Origin: an uncultured Clostridia bacterium
Lineage (GTDB): Bacteria; Bacillota; Clostridia; Oscillospirales; Oscillospiraceae
Assembly: GCA_937893605.1 (NCBI GenBank)
Contig: CALBGG010000139.1
Span: 1 to 64,000, forward strand
Direction of reading: 5' to 3'
Length of the DNA: 64,000 bases
In this document: in pieces, positions 35,581-44,697 of the stretch
How positions within the stretch are numbered: position 1 is the first letter of the stretch
How the letters are laid out: each line of letters opens with the position of its first letter
The notes under the pieces: model-generated
The model's database searches: none
Told to the model about the DNA's origin: nothing
Seen by the model: only the letters and a program-made list of their open reading frames with translations
Translations under genes and position numbers: made by a program

Positions 35581-36798
35581 TCAGATGTTTTTTGCACCCC
35601 ACCGCTCAAGCAGAGCCTTTGCTTCCTCTTTGCTCTTGCCCCAGCTTTTAAGGATCTCATAGCTGTTCTCGCCTATGCGTGGAGCAAGCTGCGGCTTGCG
35701 ATCCTCATCGCTGACATCGGAGAAATCCGCAAAATAGGCACAGTGCTTATTAGAGGCAACATCTGTTCCTTCCCATTCGGGGTACATGGGGAAGTTGACC
35801 CACCATCCGAGACGGTTGTACTCTTCGTCGTTCCATGCCTCCTCGGGCGTAAGCACCGGGCAGCACGGTACGCCAGCCGCGTCGAGCTTATTATATGCTT
35901 CTCTGGAATCCTCAAAGGTGTTTATCCAATCGGTAATAATCTGTTCGACTACGGTATGGTGCTTGCAGCGATCCGGCATGGTGACAAAGCGTGGGTCTTC
36001 TTTATATTCGGGATGCCCAATGCAGTCGCACAGCGCATTCCATGTTGCCGGCGATACGGCGCCAATAACCATTGACATAGTCTTACCTGTGTAAATTCCG
36101 TAAGGGCAAAGGTTTGTATTGTGGTTGCCTGTACGTCTCTGAATGTGACCTTTGTGATTATGAATCTGCAAGGTGCTGGAATTTATGTGCAGAACATTGC
36201 GCACAAGTGAGAAATCGACAAATTGGCCGCGGCCGGTCTTGAGCTTGTGGATGTAAGCAAGTAATGTGGATGCAAACATACCCTCAGCGCCGCTGGTATC
36301 GCCGATGACGGAGCCGATGCGGGTCGGTGCGCCGTCAGCTTCTCCGGTCTGTGCATTTATTCCGCTCATCGCGACAGCGCATATGTCATAGGAGGGCTTG
36401 TTGCTGTATTTTGAGGGCTTCACGCCGAAGGGTGTCAGCGAAGCGTAAATTATGCCGGGATTCACCTTGCGCATATCCTCGTAGCCAAGGCCAAACTTCT
36501 CCATAAAGCCGGGTTTATTGGAAACAAGTACTATATCAAAATTTTTGACCTGCTCAAGGATCAGCTCCTGCGCTGCGGGATCGCTGAGCTTCATCTCGAT
36601 CGATTTCTTGCCGCGATCCTTGCCGCAGGCGTAGGTGGACATACCGTTTGCAACGTAAGCGAATCTGCGTCCTGCCTCTCCGCCTGGTACCTCTACCTTT
36701 ACGACCTCTGCACCGTAATCGGCAAAGTACGAGCCGACGATCGGGCCGGCGGCATTGGTAGTGAAGTCAAGAACTTTTACACCTTCAAGCATTTTCAT
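35581..36798 (-). CDS. Family III CoA-transferase, tandem paralogue A
   Basis: A 405-residue CaiB/BaiF-family protein with the catalytic aspartate in GSVIGDTSGAEG. It is a close paralogue of the upstream gene: both begin MKMLEG.KVLDFTTNA.GP and share long stretches throughout, including NDEEYNRLGWWVNFPMYPEW. ATG 36798 has AGGAGG upstream. Tandem close paralogues recall heterodimeric enzymes such as benzylsuccinate CoA-transferase BbsEF, though two separate homodimers are equally possible. Confidence 0.88.
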   Translation of the reverse strand: MKMLEGVKVLDFTTNAAGPIVGSYFADYGAEVVKVEVPGGEAGRRFAYVANGMSTYACGKDRGKKSIEMKLSDPAAQELILEQVKNFDIVLVSNKPGFMEKFGLGYEDMRKVNPGIIYASLTPFGVKPSKYSNKPSYDICAVAMSGINAQTGEADGAPTRIGSVIGDTSGAEGMFASTLLAYIHKLKTGRGQFVDFSLVRNVLHINSSTLQIHNHKGHIQRRTGNHNTNLCPYGIYTGKTMSMVIGAVSPATWNALCDCIGHPEYKEDPRFVTMPDRCKHHTVVEQIITDWINTFEDSREAYNKLDAAGVPCCPVLTPEEAWNDEEYNRLGWWVNFPMYPEWEGTDVASNKHCAYFADFSDVSDEDRKPQLAPRIGENSYEILKSWGKSKEEAKALLERWGAKNI

Positions 36799-36903
36799 GT
36801 TTTTTCCTCCTAATATTTTGTGATTCAATCTAAATTCTCAACCGGGAAGATTTTCCTCCAAGAGAGAGCTGTAATCTTATTTCTTAGATTGGGTCGCCCA
36901 ATA

Positions 36904-38124
36904 TCAAATGTTGGTCGCTCCCCACTTTTCGAGCAGAGCCTTTGCCTCTTCCTCGGTCTTACCCCACTCCTCAAGCACCTCATAATTGTTCTCTCCGATA
37001 CGGGTACTTATGTTAGCAGGACGATTCTCGGGATGCTCGTCGATTGTTGAAAAGTCTGCAAAGTATGCGCAATGCTTGTTGGAAATGATGTCGGTTCCCT
37101 CCCATTCGGGGTACATGGGGAAGTTGACCCACCAGCCGAGGCGATTGTACTCTTCGTCGTTCCATACTTCCTCGGGGGTCATAACGGGGGCGACGGCAAC
37201 GCCGGCCTTTTCCATCATTTCATATGCGTCGTGGGTATTTTCAAAGGTCATTAGCCAGTCGGTGATGATCTGCTCGACCTTCAGGTGGTTTTTAGACCTC
37301 ATAGGCAGTGTTGCAAAGTCGGGATCGGTCTTGAGATCCGGGCGATTCATGCAGTCGCACAGAGGATTCCACGTGCTCGGCGCCACGGCGCCGATAACAA
37401 TGGACATGGTCTTGCCGGTGTAGATGCCGTAGGGAGACATGTTTGCGTTGTGGTTTCCGGAGCGGTACTGGATGTGACCCTTCTTGTTGTGGTACTGGAG
37501 AGTATCGTTGATGTGAACGAGGTTGCGGACGAGAGAGAAGTCAACAAACTGACCCTCGCCGGTGCGCTGCTTGTGGAAAAGTGCGATCATAAGCGCTGCG
37601 AAGAATCCCTCTGCGCCGATCATGTCGCCGATAACCGAGCCGATACGGGTCGGGTTGCCGTCGCGTTCGCCGGTCTGTGCGTTCAGGCCGCTCATCGCAA
37701 CCGCGCAGATATCATAGGATGGCTTATTGCTATATTTGTTGGGCTTGTAACCGAACGGAGTCAGAGCGCCGTAAACGATACCCGGGTTCACCTTCTTTAC
37801 GTCCTCATAGCCGAGGCCGAACTTCTCGAGGAATCCTGGCCTATTGGATGAAACAAGCACGTCGAAGTCTTTGACGACGTCGAGAAGGAGCTTCTGCGCA
37901 TCGGGATCGCTGAGCTTGATCTCGACAGACTTCTTGCCGCGATCCTTGCCGCAGGCATAAGTGGATATGCCGTTTACATAGAAAGCAAACTTTCTGCCTC
38001 CCTCGCCGCCGGGTACCTCGACCTTTACAACTTCCGCACCATAGTCGGCGAAATAGGTTGCTGCCTTAGGGCCTGATGCGTTAGTGGTAAAGTCAAGTAC
38101 CTTAATGCCTTCGAGCATTTTCAT
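36904..38124 (-). CDS. Family III CoA-transferase, tandem paralogue B
   Basis: A 406-residue protein, clearly the product of a tandem duplication with paralogue A (about two thirds of positions look identical by eye). The catalytic aspartate lies in GSVIGDMIGAEG. ATG 38124 has AAGGAG upstream. The 105-bp gap to paralogue A contains a CAATCTAA / TTAGATTG inverted repeat and an extra AGGAGG-like run, perhaps debris of the duplication. Confidence 0.88.
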   Translation of the reverse strand: MKMLEGIKVLDFTTNASGPKAATYFADYGAEVVKVEVPGGEGGRKFAFYVNGISTYACGKDRGKKSVEIKLSDPDAQKLLLDVVKDFDVLVSSNRPGFLEKFGLGYEDVKKVNPGIVYGALTPFGYKPNKYSNKPSYDICAVAMSGLNAQTGERDGNPTRIGSVIGDMIGAEGFFAALMIALFHKQRTGEGQFVDFSLVRNLVHINDTLQYHNKKGHIQYRSGNHNANMSPYGIYTGKTMSIVIGAVAPSTWNPLCDCMNRPDLKTDPDFATLPMRSKNHLKVEQIITDWLMTFENTHDAYEMMEKAGVAVAPVMTPEEVWNDEEYNRLGWWVNFPMYPEWEGTDIISNKHCAYFADFSTIDEHPENRPANISTRIGENNYEVLEEWGKTEEEAKALLEKWGATNI

Positions 38125-38152
38125 ATCGTTTTCTCCTTTTAATTCAATATTT

Positions 38153-39334
38153 CTATATAACACCGTTTTTCTCAAACTCAGCTATCTGCTCATTGCTGTA
38201 GCCTACGGACTTGAGATATTCCTCGTTGTGCTCACCCTTTCTGGGTGGGAAGAGATCCTTGCGTGCGGGAGTCTCGGAGAGCTTAACTGCCGAGCCTATC
38301 ATTTTTACGCTGCCGTAACAGCCTGCGGGATCAGTCATCTCATATACCATGTCGCGTTCGAGCACCTGGGGATCGGAAAAGACCTCTTCGAGGTTCTTGA
38401 CCGGTGCCCAGCAGCAGTCGACACCGGTAAGCTTTTCGATCCACTCGGCCTGAGTTTTGGACTTGAACATTTCACGAAGATATGCAAACATCTCATCCTG
38501 CTTTGTAAGATCACGCTGATAAAGCTTAAACTCCTCCTTGCCGATGGCGTCGCAGAAGTTTGCCCACAGGTGCGGCTCTATCGCGCCGATGCTGATGTAT
38601 CTGCCGTCCGCAGTTTCATAAACCTCATAGCAGGCGTTCTGCCCGTTGAGGATGTTCTCGGCCGCCTTGGGTGAAACACCCTTGACGAAATAGTCGTTTG
38701 CAAGAACAGGCAGCCAGGACACCGCACCGTCAAGCATGGATGTGTCGACGTACTGTCCGACACCGTTTTGCTTAACGCCCATGAGCGCTATGAGTATACC
38801 GATAGCGGCATAAAGTGCGCCGCCGCCGATATCGGCAATCTGAACGCCGGGGATGGTGGGAGTATATCCCTTGCGAGCTGTAAGACCTAGGATGCCCGCA
38901 TAGCTTATATAGTTAAGGTCGTGACCCGAAATCAAACGATATGGGCCGGTCTGGCCATATCCCGAAAGAGAGCAATAGACGATTTTCGGGTTTATTGCCT
39001 TTATCATCTCATAATCGACGCCGAGTTTTTTTACTACTCCGGGGCGGTACTGCTCCAGAACGACGTCCGCATCCTTTGCGAGCTTATAGAATATTTCCTT
39101 ACCCTCGTCGCTTTTGAGATTGAGGGTGATGCTTTTTTTGTTTCGGTTGACCTGGAAGAAGGCTCCGCCCGTGTCGCCGATTTTGGGAGCGCCGCCTCGG
39201 AAGAGGTCACCGCCCTTGACGGCTTCGACTTTTATGACCTCTGCGCCGAAATCGGCGAGGATCATGGAGCAGAACGGGCCAGGGAGCATCGTGCTCAGGT
39301 CAAGAATTTTTATACCTTCAAGAGGTAATGCCAT
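38153..39334 (-). CDS. Family III CoA-transferase superfamily, alpha-methylacyl-CoA racemase-like
   Basis: A 393-residue family member that differs from its three neighbours. It carries the residues used for proton exchange in alpha-methylacyl-CoA racemase: His138 in SGHDLNYISYAG and Asp168 in QIADIGGGAL, together with YRPGVVKKLGVDY. It could therefore be an epimerase for a 2-methyl-branched acyl-CoA rather than a transferase, although some true transferases also keep part of this pattern. AAGGAGG precedes ATG 39334. It lies between the second acyl-CoA dehydrogenase and the tandem transferases. Confidence 0.85.
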   Translation of the reverse strand: MALPLEGIKILDLSTMLPGPFCSMILADFGAEVIKVEAVKGGDLFRGGAPKIGDTGGAFFQVNRNKKSITLNLKSDEGKEIFYKLAKDADVVLEQYRPGVVKKLGVDYEMIKAINPKIVYCSLSGYGQTGPYRLISGHDLNYISYAGILGLTARKGYTPTIPGVQIADIGGGALYAAIGILIALMGVKQNGVGQYVDTSMLDGAVSWLPVLANDYFVKGVSPKAAENILNGQNACYEVYETADGRYISIGAIEPHLWANFCDAIGKEEFKLYQRDLTKQDEMFAYLREMFKSKTQAEWIEKLTGVDCCWAPVKNLEEVFSDPQVLERDMVYEMTDPAGCYGSVKMIGSAVKLSETPARKDLFPPRKGEHNEEYLKSVGYSNEQIAEFEKNGVI

Positions 39335-39393
39335 CAGAGCACCTCCTTGCTCATATCGGGGATCGTTGCCGATCCCCCTTTTTGGTCAACTGT

Positions 39394-40569
39394 TTACTTT
39401 TTCTTGCCGAGGCCTATTGCCTTTGCGATGATGCCCAGCTGCACCTCTGAGGTGCCGGCCATCAGGCGGTAGTGACGGGTATCAACGAACTGGCGTGCTA
39501 TGGCGTTTTCACGCAGTATGCCGGGGCCGCCCCAAATCTGAACGCCGAGGTCGGAGATTTTGTATGCCAACTCACTGGTGGCGTACTTTGCGATGGACAC
39601 CTGAGTGTTGACGCTCTCGCCCGCCATAAACAGCATGGTCAAATGCTCAACATAGCTTCTAGCCTGATCGAGCTCGACGGCTGCCTTCGCGATTTCAAAC
39701 TGCCAGTGCTGGTATGCACCCAGGGGCTTACCTGCCACGAGGCGCTCATTTGCGCGCTGTACACACAGCTCAAAGGCGTACTCGGCCATGCCCAGGGTGT
39801 TCCATGAGCCCATGAGACGTTCTTTTTCAAGATGCTGCATCAGATAGTAGAAGCCGCGGTTTTCCTCTCCGAGCAGATTCTCTTCCGGAACGATGACATC
39901 GTGGAAGATATACTCGGAGGTATCCTGGGAGTTGAGGCCGATCTTATTGAGAAGCTTGCGCTCAAATCCGGGTGCGTCGGTGGGGATGATAAGGAGGCTG
40001 ATGCCCTTGTGAGGCTTCTCTGCGTTGGGATTAGTGACGACCGCTACAATGGCATAGTCGGAAACCATACCGTTGGAGATGTATATCTTGCCGCCGTTTA
40101 CGATGTAGTTGCCCTTGCCGTCCTTGACAGCGCTGGTCTCTATGTGAGCAAGGTCGGAGCCGTGTTCGGCTTCGGTCATACAGATGCAGATGCATGTATC
40201 GCCGGAGGCAACGCCTGGGAGATACTTTTCCTTCTGAGCCTCTGTGCCGTGGGCGTAGATATACGGAGCGACGGTATCGCTGCTCAAACGGGTCAGAACG
40301 CCGTTAAGACCGCGCTTATTGAGCTCTTCTCCGTATATGATGGAATAGAGCATGTCGAGCTCTCTGCCGCCGTATTTCTTGTCCAGCCACAGGCAGCCGT
40401 AGCCTGCGTCGCCGAACTTCTTGAAGGTCTCCTTGCCGACGGAGTGATTCTTCTCCATATCCATGTAGTAGGGAACGATCTCTCTGTCGAGAAATTCGCC
40501 AAACTCCTTGCGGAATGCTTCGTGCTCCTCAGTGAAGGGCAGAAGGGACTTTTTGGGTAAGCTTTGCAT
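39394..40569 (-). CDS. Acyl-CoA dehydrogenase-family protein without the usual catalytic glutamate
   Basis: A 391-residue protein with the full dehydrogenase fold (TEAEHGSD, 132-139, and C-terminal AGTSEVQLG). At the position of the catalytic base (IYEGTSE in most members) it has Ala371 (LMAGTSE), and the alternative site on helix G used by isovaleryl- and long-chain enzymes has no glutamate either (ERLMGSWNTLG). CaiA, the crotonobetainyl-CoA reductase subunit, also lacks it (glycine). This suggests work as an enoyl-CoA reductase or on an activated substrate. AAGGAG precedes the ATG. It probably shares the EtfBA encoded on the opposite arm. Confidence 0.88.
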   Translation of the reverse strand: MQSLPKKSLLPFTEEHEAFRKEFGEFLDREIVPYYMDMEKNHSVGKETFKKFGDAGYGCLWLDKKYGGRELDMLYSIIYGEELNKRGLNGVLTRLSSDTVAPYIYAHGTEAQKEKYLPGVASGDTCICICMTEAEHGSDLAHIETSAVKDGKGNYIVNGGKIYISNGMVSDYAIVAVVTNPNAEKPHKGISLLIIPTDAPGFERKLLNKIGLNSQDTSEYIFHDVIVPEENLLGEENRGFYYLMQHLEKERLMGSWNTLGMAEYAFELCVQRANERLVAGKPLGAYQHWQFEIAKAAVELDQARSYVEHLTMLFMAGESVNTQVSIAKYATSELAYKISDLGVQIWGGPGILRENAIARQFVDTRHYRLMAGTSEVQLGIIAKAIGLGKKK

Positions 40570-40631
40570 TTGATTCTCCTTTCAGATTCGTGTTGTCATT
40601 TCTGCAGTGCTCCCGTTGTGCGGGGCAGAAT

Positions 40632-41399
40632 TTATTTGTTGCGGTTTTCTCTGTTGAATGCCTTGACAAGCTGCTGATTTCGGTTTTCGATCTTTATTGC
40701 GGTGTCGAGACTGTCGACCGACTCCATCATGTTCAGAAGCTGCTTGCTGTAACGAAGCGCCTCCTTCGAGTAGCCGGCGAGCACTTTTGCCTTTTCCAGC
40801 GCTGCATTGTCAAGCTCAGAAAGCGGATAGCATCCGGATGCGTAGCCGAGGCTCATTGCCTCATCCGCGAGCATATATCTTCCCGTTAGCAGGATATCTC
40901 TCGCGACACCGTCACCTATAAGGCGCGGCAGCATGTATGCGCAGCCGAGGTCTCCGCAGCTCATGCTCATTTTAAGCAGCGGGCAGGAAAACCTGACGTC
41001 ATATGCTATAAGGCGGATATCGGAGGCCATCGTAAGGAAGAAGCCTCCCCCGACGGCATAGCCGTGCGCGGCGGTAATAACTACCTGCTTTGCCTCGTGC
41101 ACCAGGACGATGAGCTCTCTGAGCTCTTCCTGAAACGCGTAGGACTTTGCGACACTGTCGCGGTCGCCCTCGCCGGGGAAGAGGCTCATGAAGTCCGCTC
41201 CCGTACAGAAGGCTCTCTCGCCCTCGCCGCGGATGATGAGCACCTTCGTCTCATCATCCGCTTTGAGGAGTCGGAAGAAGTGCAGCATATCGTCAAAAGC
41301 CTCGCGTGACCACGAGTTGAGCTTTTCCGGCCGGATGAAGCTCATCACGGCTATTCCCGGCTCGGGAAGCTCTACACGTATATGCTCATAATCATACAT
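40632..41399 (-). CDS. Crotonase-fold (enoyl-CoA hydratase/isomerase family) protein lacking both hydratase glutamates
   Basis: A 255-residue crotonase-superfamily protein. The oxyanion-hole segments are intact (AFCTGADF and GYAVGGGF). The two glutamates of enoyl-CoA hydratase are replaced: the GGGCE position is Phe121 and the QPE position is Leu141. An aspartate (Asp150, SCGDLGCAYMLPR) lies at the site used by some other family members. Hydration of a simple enoyl-CoA is therefore unlikely; isomerisation, hydrolysis, C-C cleavage or another CoA chemistry is possible. The start is 8 bp after the permease stop codon, so translation is coupled. Confidence 0.88.
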   Translation of the reverse strand: MYDYEHIRVELPEPGIAVMSFIRPEKLNSWSREAFDDMLHFFRLLKADDETKVLIIRGEGERAFCTGADFMSLFPGEGDRDSVAKSYAFQEELRELIVLVHEAKQVVITAAHGYAVGGGFFLTMASDIRLIAYDVRFSCPLLKMSMSCGDLGCAYMLPRLIGDGVARDILLTGRYMLADEAMSLGYASGCYPLSELDNAALEKAKVLAGYSKEALRYSKQLLNMMESVDSLDTAIKIENRNQQLVKAFNRENRNK

Positions 41400-41406
41400 A
41401 CGCTGA

Positions 41407-42801
41407 TTACAGAAGGCCGAGCGCCATCCAGAGAGGTACGCTGCAGGTCATTGCGATGAGGTTAATTACGCAGTACGCATACGATCCCTTGGAAGCGGTC
41501 GCGAAATCGAGGGAGGGGTCGCACATCTTGATAAGGCCTGCCGATGCCGGGTTCTGGTAAGCAACGTTCCAGCAGGTACCGGATACCCAGGAGGTGAATA
41601 CGAGAACAAAGATGTTGATGCCGTGTGCCTCAAGCAGCGAGCCGAAGATGGCTATCATTACTGCCATGCTGCAGGACTGGGAAACAATGACGAAGCGGAG
41701 CAAATAGGTGATGATGCACAGGCAGGGAATAAATATCCATGGACTGCTCATGATGGGTGCAAGGATGGGTCCGAGAATGCCTGCCAGCCAGGTGCTGACA
41801 CCGAGAGATGCCATGAGACCGGCAACGGAGAGAACTCCGCCGACGAAGATGGTGATGGTCCACATGCCCTTTGCACCGACCTCGGGAGGAGTAATCAGGC
41901 CGCATGCAATGAATGCAACGTCCGCGAGGATAGCGATCATGCCTGCATCTATCTTGTGGGTGGACTGGGTTAGCCAAAGAACAAGGGCTGCAAGAACGAT
42001 GATAATGCCCTGCTTCTCTTTGGTACTGAGCTTGCCGAGAGCCTTATAGGACTCCTTGATGAATTCAACGTTTGCAGTCTTCTGAGTGTCTGTAGGCTTG
42101 CAGAAAACGAGGCAGAATACATAAACGAGCACTATGCAGACTACATACCATACGCATGCGCGGACGAACCACTGCCCCCAAGAAACACTTTCGCCGACGA
42201 AGCCGAGCATAAGTGCAACATAAACGGAGCCGGATACAAAAGCCATGCCGAGCTGGTTCGTGCCCATGAAGTTTGCAAACCAAAGGCCGAGGGACTGCTT
42301 GGAGTTACGCTCCGCACCGGAGGCCTCGCATACCTGATTGACGAACGGAGCCATCATAGAGGTCTTTGCTGTGGAGGACGGAATAATGGGGCTCATGATA
42401 ACGCCGGAAAGAAGCATTGCGGTGACCTGCCCCGCGTAGGTTCCGGGGAAGCGGGTCAGCACCCACAGAGCAAGGCGCTTCATGAATCCGCTGTTGTTAA
42501 TGCCTATAGACATGATAAACACGCCGATGCACAGCCATACTGTGCTGGATGCAAAGTTTGAAGTAACCTCCGCAACGGTCGCAACTTTAAGCGCTACGAG
42601 CACTGCCATTGTGCATAGCACTGCCGCCCAGTCGGGAACGGCACGGGAAATGATAAGTACAAGCATGAATACGAAGCAGCCGAGATACTGCCACGCCGCG
42701 CGGCTCATCGCCTCGGTCTCCGCGGGGAGATAGGCTATGAGCACCAGTGCCGCGATCGCGAGCACAAATCCAAGAAGCGTTCTTTTTGTGTTCTTTGACA
42801 T
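41407..42801 (-). CDS. SLC13/DASS-type anion permease
   Basis: A 464-residue membrane protein with about 12 hydrophobic helices, of the Na+-coupled dicarboxylate/sulfate (DASS, CitT-like) type; serine/threonine-rich re-entrant segments are visible (PIIPSSTAKTSMMAP). It is the only transporter in the island, so it probably imports the substrate. That would favour an anionic, possibly di- or tricarboxylic compound over a betaine: carnitine clusters use BCCT or ABC carriers. AGAGGAG lies ~8 bp before the ATG. Located between the CoA-ligase and crotonase-fold genes. Confidence 0.82.
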   Translation of the reverse strand: MSKNTKRTLLGFVLAIAALVLIAYLPAETEAMSRAAWQYLGCFVFMLVLIISRAVPDWAAVLCTMAVLVALKVATVAEVTSNFASSTVWLCIGVFIMSIGINNSGFMKRLALWVLTRFPGTYAGQVTAMLLSGVIMSPIIPSSTAKTSMMAPFVNQVCEASGAERNSKQSLGLWFANFMGTNQLGMAFVSGSVYVALMLGFVGESVSWGQWFVRACVWYVVCIVLVYVFCLVFCKPTDTQKTANVEFIKESYKALGKLSTKEKQGIIIVLAALVLWLTQSTHKIDAGMIAILADVAFIACGLITPPEVGAKGMWTITIFVGGVLSVAGLMASLGVSTWLAGILGPILAPIMSSPWIFIPCLCIITYLLRFVIVSQSCSMAVMIAIFGSLLEAHGINIFVLVFTSWVSGTCWNVAYQNPASAGLIKMCDPSLDFATASKGSYAYCVINLIAMTCSVPLWMALGLL

Positions 42802-42866
42802 TTTAATCTTCTCCTCTGTTTTGTTTATTTATTAATTAACATTAGCAGGTTAATTAAATCCTTCTG

Positions 42867-44540
42867 TCACTTCTTTTGATCAGCAAATGCATGCTCAAGA
42901 TACATCTTTTTGACCATTTTTCTGTCGGGCTTGCGGTTTTTTGTCTTCGGGAGCATGTCCATAACGTAATACTCCTTCGGTACCTTGAAGCGTGAGAGCT
43001 TTTCACGGCATACACGCTCGATTTCTTCAAGATCGACTGTCTTTCCGGGAATTGGCTGGACGAATATTGCCGGTACCTCGCCGCGGCGCTCGTTTGGAAT
43101 GCCGATGGCTATTGCATCCGCAACGTTCTCTGCCGTTATGGCAACGGCTTCAAGTTCACTTGGAAAAACATTGAATCCACCGGTTATAATAAGATCCTTC
43201 TTTCTGTCACAGATTATAAGGAAACCATCCTCATCCATGCGGCCGATATCTCCAGTGTAGAGCCAGCCGTTACGCAGCATTTTCGCCGTTTCCTCGGGGT
43301 TATTCCAATATTCGTGCATGACGCACTCGCCGCGGCAGATTATCTCACCTGGCTTCCCATCCTCGACGACCTCCGTGCCGGTCTCCTGATCGACAATGAG
43401 GTATTCAATGTTGGGGTTTACAACGCCGACAGTTCCTACCCTGCGGTGGTCATGACCATTTATAGTTATGGTGTTGACCGTTTCGGTCATGCCATAGCCT
43501 TCCGTTATAACCGCGCCAGTGATATCTTCCACTCGTTTAATTACATCAACCGGCAGCGGCGCCGAGCCACAGGTTATGACCTTCAGCGAGCTTATATCAT
43601 ACTTCTGATATTCCTCATGCGTGGCGATTAGCTTCATCCACAGTGGAACCGAGGGCCACACCGTGGGACGGTATTTTTCGATGACCTGAAGAATCTCCTC
43701 GAGACTTTCGGCAAAGAATATAGTGCCGCCCATTGTGAGGTTCACAACGACGCCCTGACCGAATCCGAATGCGTGAGACATTCCCAGCGCAATGATGACC
43801 ATATAATTCTCATAGTCATTATCGTTGAGGAAAGGTCTGAAATACTGCACCTGCGCCATTGCTTTTGCGACAAAGGCGTGGTTTGTCTGACAGCAGCCCT
43901 TTAAAACGCCGGTCGTTCCGCCGGTGTACTGCAATATTGCGATATCCTCGGAGGATATCTTTATATCGGGTTCGGATGTGTCATCCGAGACAATGCTCTC
44001 CCACTCGCTTAGCTCATCCCACTGGTTCTCCTTTTCGAGAGTGGGGCAGAATACCATTTGCTCGACTCCCGCTTTGTCGGTATTGAGCGCCTTAACGACA
44101 GCTTCCGCGCCTTCGGAGTCGGTGATAACCATTTTCGGTGTGCAGTCTTTTATTCTACGGATGATCTCATCTGCGGTAGAGCGGGGATTGGTGTTCACCA
44201 TTATGATGCCCGTTTTGAAGCAGGCATGTGCCAATGCAACGAACTCAAAGCCGTTGGAAACGTAGGTTATGACCCTGTCGCCCTTTTTAAGTCCATTTGC
44301 AAGAAAGCCGTTTGCGAGCCTTGCTGCAAGAATATTGCACTCGGCATAGCTCATTTTCGCGCCTCGGCTGATAACATAGGTTTTGTCCGGGTGTTCGCTT
44401 ACTCTTTTGAGGAACAGCTCTTTGCAGGAGACATCGGGTATGGGGAAATTGTAGACTACACAGGGGTCCTTGATCTTATCCCACTTTTTCCTGTATCGGA
44501 CCAGTGCATCCTCGAAGCATTTGTTTTGCAGCTGATTCAT
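42867..44540 (-). CDS. AMP-forming acyl-CoA synthetase
   Basis: A 557-residue ANL-family ligase that activates a carboxylic acid with ATP and CoA. The ATP-binding loop YTGGTTGVLKG is at 205-215, then EGYGMTET, YTGDIGRMDEDG and the hinge region RKKDLIITGG. The C-terminal lysine region (KTKNRKPDRKMVKK) is basic, so the usual catalytic lysine is probably there. GAGG lies ~9 bp before the ATG. With the permease and CoA-transferases it provides both the priming (ligase) and maintenance (transferase) routes to the acyl-CoA. Confidence 0.9.
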   Translation of the reverse strand: MNQLQNKCFEDALVRYRKKWDKIKDPCVVYNFPIPDVSCKELFLKRVSEHPDKTYVISRGAKMSYAECNILAARLANGFLANGLKKGDRVITYVSNGFEFVALAHACFKTGIIMVNTNPRSTADEIIRRIKDCTPKMVITDSEGAEAVVKALNTDKAGVEQMVFCPTLEKENQWDELSEWESIVSDDTSEPDIKISSEDIAILQYTGGTTGVLKGCCQTNHAFVAKAMAQVQYFRPFLNDNDYENYMVIIALGMSHAFGFGQGVVVNLTMGGTIFFAESLEEILQVIEKYRPTVWPSVPLWMKLIATHEEYQKYDISSLKVITCGSAPLPVDVIKRVEDITGAVITEGYGMTETVNTITINGHDHRRVGTVGVVNPNIEYLIVDQETGTEVVEDGKPGEIICRGECVMHEYWNNPEETAKMLRNGWLYTGDIGRMDEDGFLIICDRKKDLIITGGFNVFPSELEAVAITAENVADAIAIGIPNERRGEVPAIFVQPIPGKTVDLEEIERVCREKLSRFKVPKEYYVMDMLPKTKNRKPDRKMVKKMYLEHAFADQKK

Positions 44541-44697
44541 TTTCTCATAATCCTCTATGCTTTTAAGCTTTTCTTCCTTCCCTGACCCTCCGCGCCTGAA
44601 CCGCCGGGAGAAAACCCGGCAGCCCAGGGAGAATAGGGGGAGGAGAACACTTGAACCGGCTTTTACGCGGCGCTGCGCCGCGCCGGATCAGGCTGAT

